Source: an uncultured Gammaproteobacteria bacterium (GTDB lineage Bacteria > Pseudomonadota > Gammaproteobacteria > GCA-001735895). Taken from it: a DNA stretch of 38,468 nt. Where the stretch lies: the NCBI GenBank assembly GCA_947259305.1, contig CAMYML010000071.1, forward strand, positions 1 through 38,468, written 5' to 3'. The stretch's first letter is position 1; every line of letters begins with the position of its first letter. The position numbers were made by a program, and so were the translations under genes. Below, piece by piece: positions 9,862 through 18,124 of the stretch. Under the pieces are notes generated by a model that saw only the letters and a program-made list of their open reading frames with translations, made no database searches and had not been told where the DNA came from.

Positions 9862-9891
9862 TTACAGCGCTGCAACACCTCGAAAGCGAAC

Positions 9892-10794
9892 CTACATCGA
9901 GCTGAAGTCGTAATTTAATTCTTTCTGTGCGGGCTGCAGGAAATCGCCCTGTACGAAATCGACGTTAAGCGTCCACAGCACGCTGAGCACCGCGGCGTCT
10001 GTCACCCCGGGCGTGATCGTGTTGATTTCCATGTCGACGGCCTGGTAGGCGAGTTCACGAATGCTATCCTGGTTTTCTTTGTTTTGCGCCAGGTTTTCCA
10101 TGTAAACGTGATTGATGCGCACGTAGTCGGCATCGATGTGTTTGACCAGCTGAAAAGGATTGATGCCGGTGCCGAATTCATCGATCGCAAACTGGCAATG
10201 AATTTGCTGTAAACCCCCGGCCAGGGCCTTGGCGGCCTTGAGCTGATTCACCGCCTGCGTTTCGTCGATCATGAACACCAGCTGCTTGCCGTTAATCTTT
10301 TCCTTGGCAATATTTTCTGAAACCCAGACTGCAAGCGCGGGGTCCTTTATCGAATCCGCGCTTAACGGCAGGAAAAATTCGATTGTGCGACCGCTTCTAC
10401 TGGTATCTTTCACTTTTTTTATCGCGTGCAGTATGCGCCAGCGATCGAGCATTTTCGCAGTGCCGGTCCGCTCGGCGGCAGCGCGAAAATCCTGTTCCCG
10501 CATGACGTGACCCGCATCTGAAGTTATCTCCAGGCTCGAAATGTAGCGCTCACCGCCTTGCGCCTTGACGCCGACAATCGGTTGATACAGGCCGCGGATA
10601 CGGTTGTGATTAAGTGCGTCCTTGATCAGGTCGGCGGCGATGCCATCCTCTTCGTCCTGCGTTATTTCCCCGGCTTTCGGGACGTAGGTCCTGGCTTCAT
10701 TACCGCCTGCAGACTGCACTTCGTCACAGGTTTTCTCGGCGCGGGAGATGATTTCGTTGGCACTGTCCGGCGAATTCTCATCGATGAAAACCAC
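9892..10794 (-). CDS. fimX: FimX-like protein, C-terminal fragment (partial GGDEF + degenerate EAL)
   Basis: A 300-aa reading frame from a GTG at 10794. The same frame is open upstream to about 10918 and encodes QHISEIGNQSISATCSVSVV, the end of a GGDEF-type fold, so the piece is the continuation of the gene at 10859-11917. The EAL domain (about residues 65-300) starts with GLYQPIVG. The catalytic E-A/V-L motif is replaced by SSLEI, so phosphodiesterase activity is unlikely. It ends QGDFLQPAQKELNYDF, close to the C-terminus of Pseudomonas/Xanthomonas FimX as I remember it. FimX is a c-di-GMP effector that acts with PilZ and PilB in type IV pilus assembly. Detached from its sensory half this fragment is probably non-functional, unless the break is a sequencing error. 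Confidence 0.7.
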   Translation of the reverse strand: MVFIDENSPDSANEIISRAEKTCDEVQSAGGNEARTYVPKAGEITQDEEDGIAADLIKDALNHNRIRGLYQPIVGVKAQGGERYISSLEITSDAGHVMREQDFRAAAERTGTAKMLDRWRILHAIKKVKDTSRSGRTIEFFLPLSADSIKDPALAVWVSENIAKEKINGKQLVFMIDETQAVNQLKAAKALAGGLQQIHCQFAIDEFGTGINPFQLVKHIDADYVRINHVYMENLAQNKENQDSIRELAYQAVDMEINTITPGVTDAAVLSVLWTLNVDFVQGDFLQPAQKELNYDFSSM

Positions 10795-10858
10795 GGATAC
10801 GCTGCAGGTCGCGCTGATCGACTGGTTGCCGATCTCCGAGATATGCTGTTCTACCAGT

Positions 10859-11917
10859 TCAGGAATTGTTTTCGCACGAATACGAATCTGGTTGGCGGGA
10901 ATAGTACGAGATTTTTAGATACTTGTAAATTTTGATTATGTTGTCGGCATGCAGCGAGATACCGACCATGTCACGAATCGTCTGGAAGTTGTCGATAGCA
11001 ACGTAAACGATAAACGATTTGTGCATGCTGTTGATCGCCTGGGTGATCGAAGTTTTCAGTTCGTTCATAAAATGCTGGCGATTAAACAGGCCGGTAATCA
11101 GGTCGTGCTGATGCAGGTAATTGATCTGCTCCTCGAGCTCGGAGGTATCGGCGCTGGAACGAATCAGGATCTGGGTACAGGGTTCGCCGTCATAGCTGGC
11201 GCGTGAAAACTCGAGCGTTGCGGATATTTTTTCGCCGCTGCTGTGAATAAGTTCCAGCTCGAGCTCGTTGGTTTCATTTTCGTTTTTACTCAGATCGCGT
11301 AGAAAAGCCTTTAACTCGTTCTGTTGTGACGGATCCACCATGTCGATTATCGGGGTGCCTTCGAGCTCATCGAAATCGGGGTTGCCAAACAAATCCATGT
11401 AGACTTCGTTGGCGAAAATATGCATGCCCTCGTGCACATAGGCAACCGCGTCCTTGGAATTCGACAGCAGGTTTTGACAGCGTTTTTCGCTTTCCTGAAA
11501 ATCCAGCTCGAGTCGCATCGCCCGCCGCCAGATATTGATGTGGTAGGACTCGCGTTTAATCACCTGGATCAAATGTTCGAGGCTATCGCTGGCGACGACG
11601 TCCTGGGCACCCTCGTCAATCGCCCTGACGACGACTTCGGTATTCACTTTCTTGGCCATAGCGATTAACGAAACATGGCGGCCGCATTCGCTGATCAGAT
11701 GTTGCGCCTGACTGAGCGCAAAATTCGGCAGGTCGATCGAAAAAAGCACCAGGTCGAGGGTTTTATTCTCGAGAATTTCGCACATGTCCTCGCTATCTTC
11801 GGCGAACTCCGCGCGCACGTGCATGCCCGTTGCACGTAACGAGCTGGTTATCTGTTCAGCCTTGTGAAAGCCCTCGTCAACGATGAGCAGGCGGATCAGC
11901 TTTTCTTCGGTTGCCAT
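10859..11917 (-). CDS. fimX: FimX-like protein, N-terminal fragment (REC-PAS-partial GGDEF), frameshifted
   Basis: A 352-aa reading frame. Residues 1 to about 125 are a receiver-like domain lacking the usual phospho-Asp context (LDLVLFSIDLP). Residues about 140-265 are a PAS domain (LLSNSKDAVAYVHEGMHIFA), and from about 275 there is the start of a GGDEF fold (HDLITGLFNRQHF, VAIDNFQTIRDMVGISLHAD). After NIIKIYKYLK the frame degenerates and stops. The match resumes in another frame as IPELVEQHISEIG. The expected FGD/GGDEF-equivalent stretch between these points is absent, so about 25 residues appear deleted in addition to the frameshift. REC-PAS-GGDEF-EAL is the FimX architecture. The gene is divergent from efp. 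Confidence 0.72.
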   Translation of the reverse strand: MATEEKLIRLLIVDEGFHKAEQITSSLRATGMHVRAEFAEDSEDMCEILENKTLDLVLFSIDLPNFALSQAQHLISECGRHVSLIAMAKKVNTEVVVRAIDEGAQDVVASDSLEHLIQVIKRESYHINIWRRAMRLELDFQESEKRCQNLLSNSKDAVAYVHEGMHIFANEVYMDLFGNPDFDELEGTPIIDMVDPSQQNELKAFLRDLSKNENETNELELELIHSSGEKISATLEFSRASYDGEPCTQILIRSSADTSELEEQINYLHQHDLITGLFNRQHFMNELKTSITQAINSMHKSFIVYVAIDNFQTIRDMVGISLHADNIIKIYKYLKISYYSRQPDSYSCENNS

Positions 11918-12026
11918 AGATTAAACTGTCGATGATACTTCTTTTACCAAGCATTAATAATAGCGGATATATTTCGAATCAAACATATATTCCGGTATGA
12001 TTGGCGTTTTTTTAGCCGAGGCGGTA

Positions 12027-12596
12027 ATGGCAAGTTACAGCACTAACGAGTTTCGCAGCGGATTGAAGATCATGATCGATGGTGATCCCTGCTCAATTAT
12101 TGAAAATGAGTTCGTCAAACCAGGCAAGGGCCAGGCGTTCAACCGCGTCAGGATCCGCAACCTGAAGACCGGGCGCGTACTGGACAAAACCTTCAAGTCG
12201 GGGGAGTCGGTCGACGCCGCTGACGTTATCGATACCGAGATGCAGTATTTGTACAGCGACGGCGAATTCTGGCATTTCATGGATCCGCAAAGCTATGAGC
12301 AACAGGCCGCCGATGCTAATGCGGTTGGTGATGCGAAGCAGTGGCTGAAGGCGCAGGACAGCTGCGAAATTACCCTCTATAACGGCAGTCCGATCGGGGT
12401 TACGCCGCCCAATTTCGTTGAACTCGAAATCACCGATACCGATCCGGGCCTGAAGGGCGATACCGCCCAGGGTGGCACCAAACCAGCAACGCTGGAGACC
12501 GGCGCGGTCGTCAAGGTGCCGTTATTTCTCGAAATTGGAGAGCTGGTCAAGGTCGACACCCGTTCCGGCGAGTATATGTCGCGGGTGAAGAAATAA
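12027..12596 (+). CDS. efp: Elongation factor P
   Basis: EF-P binds the ribosome E/P sites and rescues stalling at consecutive prolines. The product is 189 aa when started at ATG 12027 (MASYSTNEF), which aligns with E. coli EF-P. An in-frame ATG at 11997 would add ten residues ([10 protein letters not shown]) not seen in the family. The KOW-like N-domain carries [10 protein letters not shown] with Lys34, the residue beta-lysylated by EpmA. The two OB domains are complete and end at [13 protein letters not shown]. The modifying enzyme epmA follows 19 bp downstream; the second enzyme, the EpmB lysine aminomutase, is not in this window. See the terminator-like hairpin at 12660-12693 for likely control of the efp:epmA ratio. 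Confidence 0.97.
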   Translation: MASYSTNEFRSGLKIMIDGDPCSIIENEFVKPGKGQAFNRVRIRNLKTGRVLDKTFKSGESVDAADVIDTEMQYLYSDGEFWHFMDPQSYEQQAADANAVGDAKQWLKAQDSCEITLYNGSPIGVTPPNFVELEITDTDPGLKGDTAQGGTKPATLETGAVVKVPLFLEIGELVKVDTRSGEYMSRVKK

Positions 12597-12615
12597 GCGC
12601 CAACCCGGTGCCCGC

Positions 12616-13548
12616 ATGAACTGGCAACCGAGCGCGAGTCTTACCGTGATTCGCCAGCGAGCCCGGATTTACAATCAGATCCGGGCTTTTTTTAATACGC
12701 GCGGCTGCCTCGAAGTCGATACCCCGGCGCTGATGCCCACCACCAGCACCGATTTGAACATCGCCTCGTTCGAGCTCCCGCATATCCCACACCGGCTTTA
12801 CCTGCAAACCTCGCCGGAATACGCGATGAAGCGATTGCTGGCCGCGGGCAGCGGTTCGATATTCCAGATTTGTCACGCGTTTCGCGAGGGCGAAGCGGGC
12901 CGACGGCACAACCCGGAGTTCAGCCTGCTGGAATGGTACCGGGTTGGTTACGACTACCAGCAGTTGATGGATGAAATCGAGCTTCTGATCACCACACTCA
13001 GTTTGTCGCGCTGCCGCTTCAGGCGCATCAGTTACCGAGAATTGTTCCGGCAATCGCTGCAGCTCGAAATCGAGGCGCTTGCGCTCGGCGATTTACGCCG
13101 ACACTGCGAACGGCTGGTGCCGGGCACCGACAGTGACGGGCTCGATGCCGACCAGTGTCTCGACCTGCTGCTGGCGATGGCGATAGTGCCGGCGATGCGG
13201 GATTACCTGTTTGTCTATGATTATCCGATTTCACAGGCCGCGCTGGCGCGCGCCAGCGCCGGCGATGCCAGCGTCGCCGAACGCTTCGAGCTGTTTTACG
13301 ACGGCATCGAGCTCGCCAATGGATTTTCGGAACTGACCGACGCAAGCCAGCAACGCGCGCGCTTTGAGCAGGACAACCGTGCCCGCCGCGAGCGGGGTTT
13401 GCCGGAACTCGAAATCGACGCACGGCTGCTGGCCGCGCTCGAGTCGGGAATCGAAGACTGCGCCGGCGTCGCGCTCGGACTCGACCGCCTGTTGATGGTT
13501 TTACTCGAGCTGGACTCGATCGATCAGGTTTTAACCTTCAGGGATTGA
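12616..13548 (+). CDS. epmA: EF-P--(R)-beta-lysine ligase (EpmA/PoxA/GenX)
   Basis: A 310-aa stand-alone paralogue of the class II lysyl-tRNA synthetase catalytic core. It activates (R)-beta-lysine as an adenylate and attaches it to Lys34 of EF-P. The motifs run in family order: FFNTRGCLEVDTPAL (motif 1), LQTSPEYAMKRLL and FREGEAGRRHNPEFSLLEWY (motif 2 region), ELANGFSELTD, and GVALGLDRLLML (motif 3). There is no anticodon-binding domain, which distinguishes it from LysS. It lies directly downstream of its substrate gene efp, so the two are probably co-transcribed. Codons 16-26 coincide with a strong hairpin followed by seven T residues, which may reduce read-through into epmA. Length and start agree with E. 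coli EpmA. Confidence 0.95.
   Translation: MNWQPSASLTVIRQRARIYNQIRAFFNTRGCLEVDTPALMPTTSTDLNIASFELPHIPHRLYLQTSPEYAMKRLLAAGSGSIFQICHAFREGEAGRRHNPEFSLLEWYRVGYDYQQLMDEIELLITTLSLSRCRFRRISYRELFRQSLQLEIEALALGDLRRHCERLVPGTDSDGLDADQCLDLLLAMAIVPAMRDYLFVYDYPISQAALARASAGDASVAERFELFYDGIELANGFSELTDASQQRARFEQDNRARRERGLPELEIDARLLAALESGIEDCAGVALGLDRLLMVLLELDSIDQVLTFRD
12660..12693 (+). terminator. Intrinsic-terminator-like hairpin inside the 5' end of epmA
   Basis: GCCCGGAT (12661-12668) pairs perfectly with ATCCGGGC (12679-12686). The flanking A12660 and T12687 extend the stem, and inner T-G and T-A pairs extend it towards the loop. Seven T residues follow directly (12687-12693). The structure lies 64 nt past the efp stop and within the epmA coding sequence, so it could terminate most efp transcripts while allowing partial read-through. 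Confidence 0.65.
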
Positions 13549-13553
13549 GCTGT

Positions 13554-13565
13554 CACTGGCCAGTG
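13554..13565. repeat. 12-bp perfect palindrome between convergent genes
   Basis: CACTGGCCAGTG lies in the 31-bp space between the convergent epmA and psd stops. It has no loop and no T-tract, so it is not a standard terminator; it may be chance. Confidence 0.25.
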
Positions 13566-13579
13566 CTGGAGGACTTAAA

Positions 13580-14443
13580 TCAGGTTGGGAAGTGGCCGAT
13601 GAGCTGGCCCATCTTGACCGGCTGGCCGGGGCTGATGTGCGGTAACCATTCGACATTGTTGCCGGTTAGCAGGATGACCGTCGAGCCCATGTTGAAGCGG
13701 CCCATTTCCGCGCCCTTGGCAATTTCCTTGCGCGTGTGGCTGTAGTCGTACTCGCTGATTTTCTTGGCGCGCGGCGGCGTCACCAGCCCACTCCAGACGG
13801 TTTCGATGGCGGCGACATTGATCGCGCCGACCAGCACCATGACTAACGGGCCGGCGCTGGTTTCGAAGTAACAGGCGAGGCGTTCATTGCGCGCGAACAG
13901 ACGCGGAATTTCGGCGACGGTCCACTCCGCGACGCTGAACAGGCGGCCCGGAACGTGGATCATCCGGATCATGTTCGCGTTCAGCGGCATATGCAGGCGA
14001 TGGTAATCGTGGGGCGCGAGATAAATAGTCGCGAAGCGCCCGTCGGCGAACTGGGCCGCCATGGTTTTATCGCCACCGAGCAGTTCGAGCACGCTGTAGC
14101 CGCGTCCCTTGGCCTGCATCATGGCGCCGGCGCGAACCGAACCCGCCTGGGATACGGTGCCGTCACAGGGGCAGGCGAGGGTGTTTGCGCCGGGGGCGAT
14201 GGGGCGGATATTGTCTTTTAGCGGGCGCGTAAAGAATTCATTGAAGGTCTGGTAGTAACCGATCTCGGACTCCTCGGCATCGTCCATGTTGACGCCGTAT
14301 CTCTGCACGAACCATTTGACCATGATGGGTACCTGCGGTCCGCGTAGCCGGGTGATGAAATAAACCACGCGCGACACGGCGTGGTGCGGCATCACGTAAA
14401 ACAGCGCCTTCAGGAATTTCTGCTTTTTGCTCAGTTCTGCCAC
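13580..14443 (-). CDS. psd: Phosphatidylserine decarboxylase proenzyme
   Basis: Converts phosphatidylserine to phosphatidylethanolamine at the inner membrane. The 287-aa proenzyme self-cleaves at a Gly-Ser bond to create the pyruvoyl cofactor. That motif is visible as MGST (G253-S254-T255), giving a short alpha chain of about 34 residues and matching Ser254 of the E. coli enzyme. The usual LGST is MGST here, a conservative change. The autocleavage triad partners are D94 (PCDGTV) and H148 (PHDYHRLH). The gene is last in the sco1-PCu(A)C-psd group, 2 bp from its upstream neighbour, and converges with epmA. Confidence 0.95.
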   Translation of the reverse strand: MAELSKKQKFLKALFYVMPHHAVSRVVYFITRLRGPQVPIMVKWFVQRYGVNMDDAEESEIGYYQTFNEFFTRPLKDNIRPIAPGANTLACPCDGTVSQAGSVRAGAMMQAKGRGYSVLELLGGDKTMAAQFADGRFATIYLAPHDYHRLHMPLNANMIRMIHVPGRLFSVAEWTVAEIPRLFARNERLACYFETSAGPLVMVLVGAINVAAIETVWSGLVTPPRAKKISEYDYSHTRKEIAKGAEMGRFNMGSTVILLTGNNVEWLPHISPGQPVKMGQLIGHFPT

Positions 14444-14445
14444 GA

Positions 14446-14856
14446 TTATTTTCTTACCGTCAGTTCCAGGGTTTGCATGCTGCCATCGTCAAACTCGATC
14501 GTGATGCGACGAACTTCACCCGGGCGGGTTGGTTGCGCCGGTTGCATCAGCATTAAATGTAGTCCACCCGGGGCCAAATGCACAGTCGCGCCGGGTGCGA
14601 TTGTCATATTCGGCACCGGGTCCATACGCATCATGCCATCCTGCATTCGCGTCTGGTGTATTTCCACGCTGGCAAAGGCCTCGCTATGCAGAGCGACGAT
14701 ACTGACCGCCCGCGACCGCGGATTGTGAATCGTCAGGTACCCGGCACGCACCGGAACCGCGGCCGGCAGATTTTTAATCCAGGCATCGCTGAATTCGAGC
14801 TGGGCGAATCCAGTTGCCGGGAGCAGCAGCACCAGGAGCAGGAAGAAGCGTTGCAT
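14446..14856 (-). CDS. Periplasmic copper chaperone PCu(A)C
   Basis: A 136-aa secreted protein with a signal peptide (MQRFF, hydrophobic core, cleavage near GFAQ). The copper-binding signature H-X10-M-X21-H-X-M is met exactly by H67, M78, H100 and M102. PCu(A)C proteins hand Cu(I) to the CuA or CuB site of terminal oxidases, usually with a SCO protein. Here the SCO gene is immediately upstream (16 bp) on the same strand. The two form a copper-delivery pair for a cytochrome oxidase encoded elsewhere. No oxidase subunit is present in this window. Confidence 0.92.
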   Translation of the reverse strand: MQRFFLLLVLLLPATGFAQLEFSDAWIKNLPAAVPVRAGYLTIHNPRSRAVSIVALHSEAFASVEIHQTRMQDGMMRMDPVPNMTIAPGATVHLAPGGLHLMLMQPAQPTRPGEVRRITIEFDDGSMQTLELTVRK

Positions 14857-14872
14857 CGTCGGGTTTCGGGCT

Positions 14873-15493
14873 TTAGTTATGTTCGACGATGCGGGTCATG
14901 TCCCGCGCCATCGCCACGGCGTCGTGCGGTGCGCCGAACAGCCCGGCATATTCCCCTTTGGGATTGACCAGCACGATCGCGGCACTGTGATCGACGTCGT
15001 AAACCGGGTTGCCCTCGACGCGGTTGCGGATTCCATGCGCAATACCCAGCGACCGGGTCAGCGGCTTGAGCTTGTCCATCTGCGCGGTGGCGCCGGTAAA
15101 CGCTGGATTGAAATAGCCGACGTAGCTGGCCAGCACCTCGGGTTTGTCGCGCTCGGGATCGACCGAGACGAAATAAACACGCAGGGCATCGGCGACATCC
15201 GGGTCCTCGATTACGGCGACCATGTCGCTCAGGGTTTGCAGGCTGCTCGGGCAGATATCGGGACAATGCGTATAACCGAAAAAGATCAGGTTCCATTTGC
15301 CGTGCAGACTCGCCCGCGACAGGGTCTGATTGTTATGATCCAGCAGCTCGTATTCGGGTAACGCTCGCGCCTGGTCACCAAACCAGGTGCCGGCCTCGAG
15401 CTCGATCGGCTTGCCGCTGCTTATAATCCAGGACATCGCAAAACCACCGGCCAGGGCCAGTACTGCGACGATTGCGATACTCGATTTATTCAT
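14873..15493 (-). CDS. SCO1/SenC/PrrC family copper-binding protein
   Basis: A 206-aa thioredoxin-fold protein anchored by one N-terminal membrane helix (residues 5-25), facing the periplasm. The copper ligands C77 and C81 lie in THCPDICP (the CxxxC motif), and the third ligand is H169 in DVDHSAA. SCO proteins mature the CuA centre of cytochrome c oxidase or act as thiol reductases. First gene of the sco-PCu(A)C-psd group. Its start is 55 bp from that of the divergent prmB, so the promoters share that space. Confidence 0.93.
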   Translation of the reverse strand: MNKSSIAIVAVLALAGGFAMSWIISSGKPIELEAGTWFGDQARALPEYELLDHNNQTLSRASLHGKWNLIFFGYTHCPDICPSSLQTLSDMVAVIEDPDVADALRVYFVSVDPERDKPEVLASYVGYFNPAFTGATAQMDKLKPLTRSLGIAHGIRNRVEGNPVYDVDHSAAIVLVNPKGEYAGLFGAPHDAVAMARDMTRIVEHN

Positions 15494-15548
15494 GGCTGTA
15501 ATGGTGTAAAATCCGCGGCATTATATTTCAACTGGTAACAAACACAAC

Positions 15549-16475
15549 GTGTCGATTCCTGAACCCTTGCAAGTCCTGACGACGATGCGGGACTTCGTTC
15601 GCTGGGGTAGTAGCGAGTTTTTACGCAATGACCTGAGTTTCGGCCACGGATTTGTCAACGCCCTGGACGAAGCCAGGTACCTGGTGCTGCACGCCCTGTC
15701 GCTGCCATACGACTGGCCGGACGCGTATTTCGACACCAGCCTGACCGTCGCCGAGCGCGCGCAGGTGATCGAGTTCCTGCAGCTGCGTCTCAGTTCGCGC
15801 CAGCCAGCAGCCTATATCACGCGTGAATCCTGGTTTTGCGGCCTGCGGTTTTACGTCGACGAGCGCGTGTTGGTGCCGCGTTCTCCGATCGCGGAACTGA
15901 TTGCCAACCACTTCGAGCCCTGGATCGACAGCAACCGGGTAAGCCGGATTCTCGACCTTTGCAGCGGTAGTGGTTGCATTGCGATTGCCGCCAGGTACCA
16001 GTTCCCCGAGGCCGCGGTTTGTGCCTCCGACGTATCCCGCGACGCGCTCGAAGTCGCCGCGATCAATCTGCAGCAACATGAGCTCAGTGACCATGTAAAG
16101 CTGTATGAGTCCGATCTTTTCAACGCAATTCCGGCACAGGAATTCGACGTTATCGTCAGCAACCCACCCTATGTCGATGCCGCGGAGATGGCGGCCCTGA
16201 CCGCTGAATTCAAGGCCGAGCCGCAGCTTGGCCTGGCTGCGGGTGAGGATGGATTGTTGCTGGTCGATCGTATCCTGGCGCAGGCGGGCGAATACTTGAG
16301 CGATGATGGCGTTTTATTCATCGAGGTGGGTAATTCGCAGGCGGCGCTGGAGCAAAAATACGATTTCCTGCCGCTAACCTGGATCGAGTTCGAATATGGC
16401 GGCGGCGGAGTCTGCTGTATCCAGGCGCGGGACCTGAAGCAGCAGCAGGCTGCCATCACTGCGCTCGCCAGCTAG
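15549..16475 (+). CDS. prmB: 50S ribosomal protein L3 N5-glutamine methyltransferase (PrmB)
   Basis: A 308-aa SAM-dependent methyltransferase that modifies a glutamine of ribosomal protein L3 during 50S assembly. It has an N-terminal helical domain (about 1-110), then the Rossmann fold with ILDLCSGSGCIAIAA (SAM loop) and the substrate-amide motif NPPY (205-208). PrmB is favoured over PrmC (HemK) by the N-terminal DFVRWGSSEF region and by the absence of a neighbouring prfA. The start is GTG at 15549, matching the family N-terminus. It leads a plus-strand run that continues to 18793. Confidence 0.92.
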   Translation: MSIPEPLQVLTTMRDFVRWGSSEFLRNDLSFGHGFVNALDEARYLVLHALSLPYDWPDAYFDTSLTVAERAQVIEFLQLRLSSRQPAAYITRESWFCGLRFYVDERVLVPRSPIAELIANHFEPWIDSNRVSRILDLCSGSGCIAIAARYQFPEAAVCASDVSRDALEVAAINLQQHELSDHVKLYESDLFNAIPAQEFDVIVSNPPYVDAAEMAALTAEFKAEPQLGLAAGEDGLLLVDRILAQAGEYLSDDGVLFIEVGNSQAALEQKYDFLPLTWIEFEYGGGGVCCIQARDLKQQQAAITALAS

Positions 16476-16493
16476 TTCAAACAGGTAATTTCA

Positions 16494-17339
16494 ATGACAG
16501 CAAAAGTAGATTCCAAAGAGGTCGGGTTGATTGCCGGGCTTAACCTGTTTAATTTTTTTCTCGGCACCCGCGACCTGCACTATGGCCTGTGGCAGGATGA
16601 CCTGGAAGTCTGTATTCAAAACTTGCCCGCAGCCCAGCAGCGCTATTCCGATTTTCTAATTAGCCATATTCCAGCAGGGGTCAAGCGGATTCTCGACGTC
16701 GGCTGTGGCGCCGGTGGCCTCGCCAGCGAATTGCTGGCGCGTGGTTTCGAGGTCGAGGGCGTTTCCCCGAGCCCGTTGTTGTCCGAGGCTGCCCAGCAGC
16801 AGGCGGGTGAGGGCTTCAAGATCCACCAGGGACGTTTCGAAGACGTCCGCTTCGACCAGGAGCAGAAATTTGACCTGGTCATGTTCAGCGAAAGTTTCCA
16901 GTACATTACCCTGGCCAGCGTTTTTGAAAACGCCATGCAGCGACTCAAGCCGGGTGGCTATATCCTGATCTGTGATTTTTTCAAGACGGATGCGCCGGGC
17001 AGGTCGGTCATCGGTGGCGGGCATCCGCTCAAAAAATTCATGGCGGCGCTGGAAAAATCAGGTCTCGAGGTATTGGCGGATGAAGACATCACGCGCGAAA
17101 CCGCCCCCAATCTGGATATCGTCGATCAAATGGGGCGCGAGTTGTTGCACCCGACCTTCAAGTTAATCGGTTATGCCTTCGATAGTAATCATCCCTGGCT
17201 GGCGAAGCTGTTGCGCTGGAAGTACCAGAAAAAAATCAAAAAGATCAATCGCAAGTATCTGAGCGGCGAACGTAACGGCGAAAATTTCGCGCTGCACAAG
17301 GTCTATCGCCTGCTGTTACTGCGGAAACCGGAGCAATAA
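16494..17339 (+). CDS. Class I SAM-dependent methyltransferase
   Basis: A 281-aa protein with a Rossmann SAM-binding motif ILDVGCGAGG (about 66-75), an acidic loop after GFEVEGVSPS, and FDLVMFSESFQYI as motif II. A basic C-terminal tail (KLLRWKYQKKIKKINRKYLS) is compatible with a membrane-surface or nucleic-acid role. The substrate cannot be read from sequence. The general fold is shared with ubiquinone/sterol-type and small-molecule methyltransferases. It lies 18 bp after prmB and overlaps djlA by 1 nt, so it belongs to the same transcription unit. Confidence 0.85.
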   Translation: MTAKVDSKEVGLIAGLNLFNFFLGTRDLHYGLWQDDLEVCIQNLPAAQQRYSDFLISHIPAGVKRILDVGCGAGGLASELLARGFEVEGVSPSPLLSEAAQQQAGEGFKIHQGRFEDVRFDQEQKFDLVMFSESFQYITLASVFENAMQRLKPGGYILICDFFKTDAPGRSVIGGGHPLKKFMAALEKSGLEVLADEDITRETAPNLDIVDQMGRELLHPTFKLIGYAFDSNHPWLAKLLRWKYQKKIKKINRKYLSGERNGENFALHKVYRLLLLRKPEQ

Positions 17340-18124
17340 TGGCCTGGTGGGGTAAAGCGCTCGGCGGCGCGTTTGGATTCATGATTGGCGGGCCGCTCGG
17401 CGCGCTCATGGGAATCGCCTTCGGGCATAGCTTCGACCGCGGCATGAGCGGCGCTGGCGGCGTCGAATGGGGCGCTGACCCGGAGCGAATTCAGGCCGCG
17501 TTTTTCACCGCGACGTTTTCGGTCATGGGCTATATCGCCAAGGCCGACGGGCGGGTGACGCGCGAGGAAATCCAGGTGGCCGAGGCGGTGATGGACCGAC
17601 TGGGATTAAACGCGGAAATGCGCGCCTCGGCGAAAAAGCTGTTCGGCGAGGGCAAGGCCGACGATTTCCCGATCGACGAAATCATGCAGCAGTTCCGGCG
17701 GGAAACGCATCGACGCACCACCTTGATACAAATGTTTCTCGAAATCCAGCTGCAGGCCGCCTACGCCGACGGCGTTATGCACCCGGCGGAAAAAGAGGCC
17801 CTGGTTAACATCTGTGGTCACCTGGGCATCCCGGTTGCGCAACTGGATCGGCTGGAAGAGATGCTGCGCGCCGGATTCGGCCGCAGCGGTTACGACGCCG
17901 CGACCAGCAAGACTTCGCTCGCGGACGCCTACCATATTCTCGGCGTCGACAAATCGGTCAGCGATGCCGAACTCAAAAAGGCTTACCGCAGGCTGATGTC
18001 GCAGCATCATCCCGACAAGCTGGTTGCCAAGGGCTTGCCCGAGGAAATGATTCAGGATGCAAACCAGAAAACGCAGCAAATCAAGGCTGCTTACGATTTG
18101 ATTCGGGAGTCCCGAAAATCATGA
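17339..18124 (+). CDS. djlA: Membrane-anchored DnaJ-like co-chaperone DjlA
   Basis: 261 aa. A glycine-rich N-terminal membrane segment (GGAFGFMIGGPLGALMGIAF, about 9-28) is followed by a TerB-like helical domain (about 55-180). A C-terminal J domain carries the HPD tripeptide at H224-P225-D226 in MSQHHPDKL. This is the DjlA architecture: an inner-membrane type III DnaJ that recruits DnaK and is linked to envelope stress signalling (Rcs) in enterics. Start and stop are coupled to neighbours: 1-nt overlap with the methyltransferase and a 4-nt ATGA overlap with the next gene. Confidence 0.93.
   Translation: MAWWGKALGGAFGFMIGGPLGALMGIAFGHSFDRGMSGAGGVEWGADPERIQAAFFTATFSVMGYIAKADGRVTREEIQVAEAVMDRLGLNAEMRASAKKLFGEGKADDFPIDEIMQQFRRETHRRTTLIQMFLEIQLQAAYADGVMHPAEKEALVNICGHLGIPVAQLDRLEEMLRAGFGRSGYDAATSKTSLADAYHILGVDKSVSDAELKKAYRRLMSQHHPDKLVAKGLPEEMIQDANQKTQQIKAAYDLIRESRKS

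Noticed and set aside
11997-12026. An upstream ATG adding ten residues to EF-P
   Set aside because: The extra residues are not part of EF-P, and ATG 12027 matches the conserved N-terminus and Lys34 numbering.
13554-13565. CACTGGCCAGTG as a bidirectional terminator between epmA and psd
   Set aside because: A perfect palindrome with no loop and no T-tract on either strand cannot act as an intrinsic terminator.
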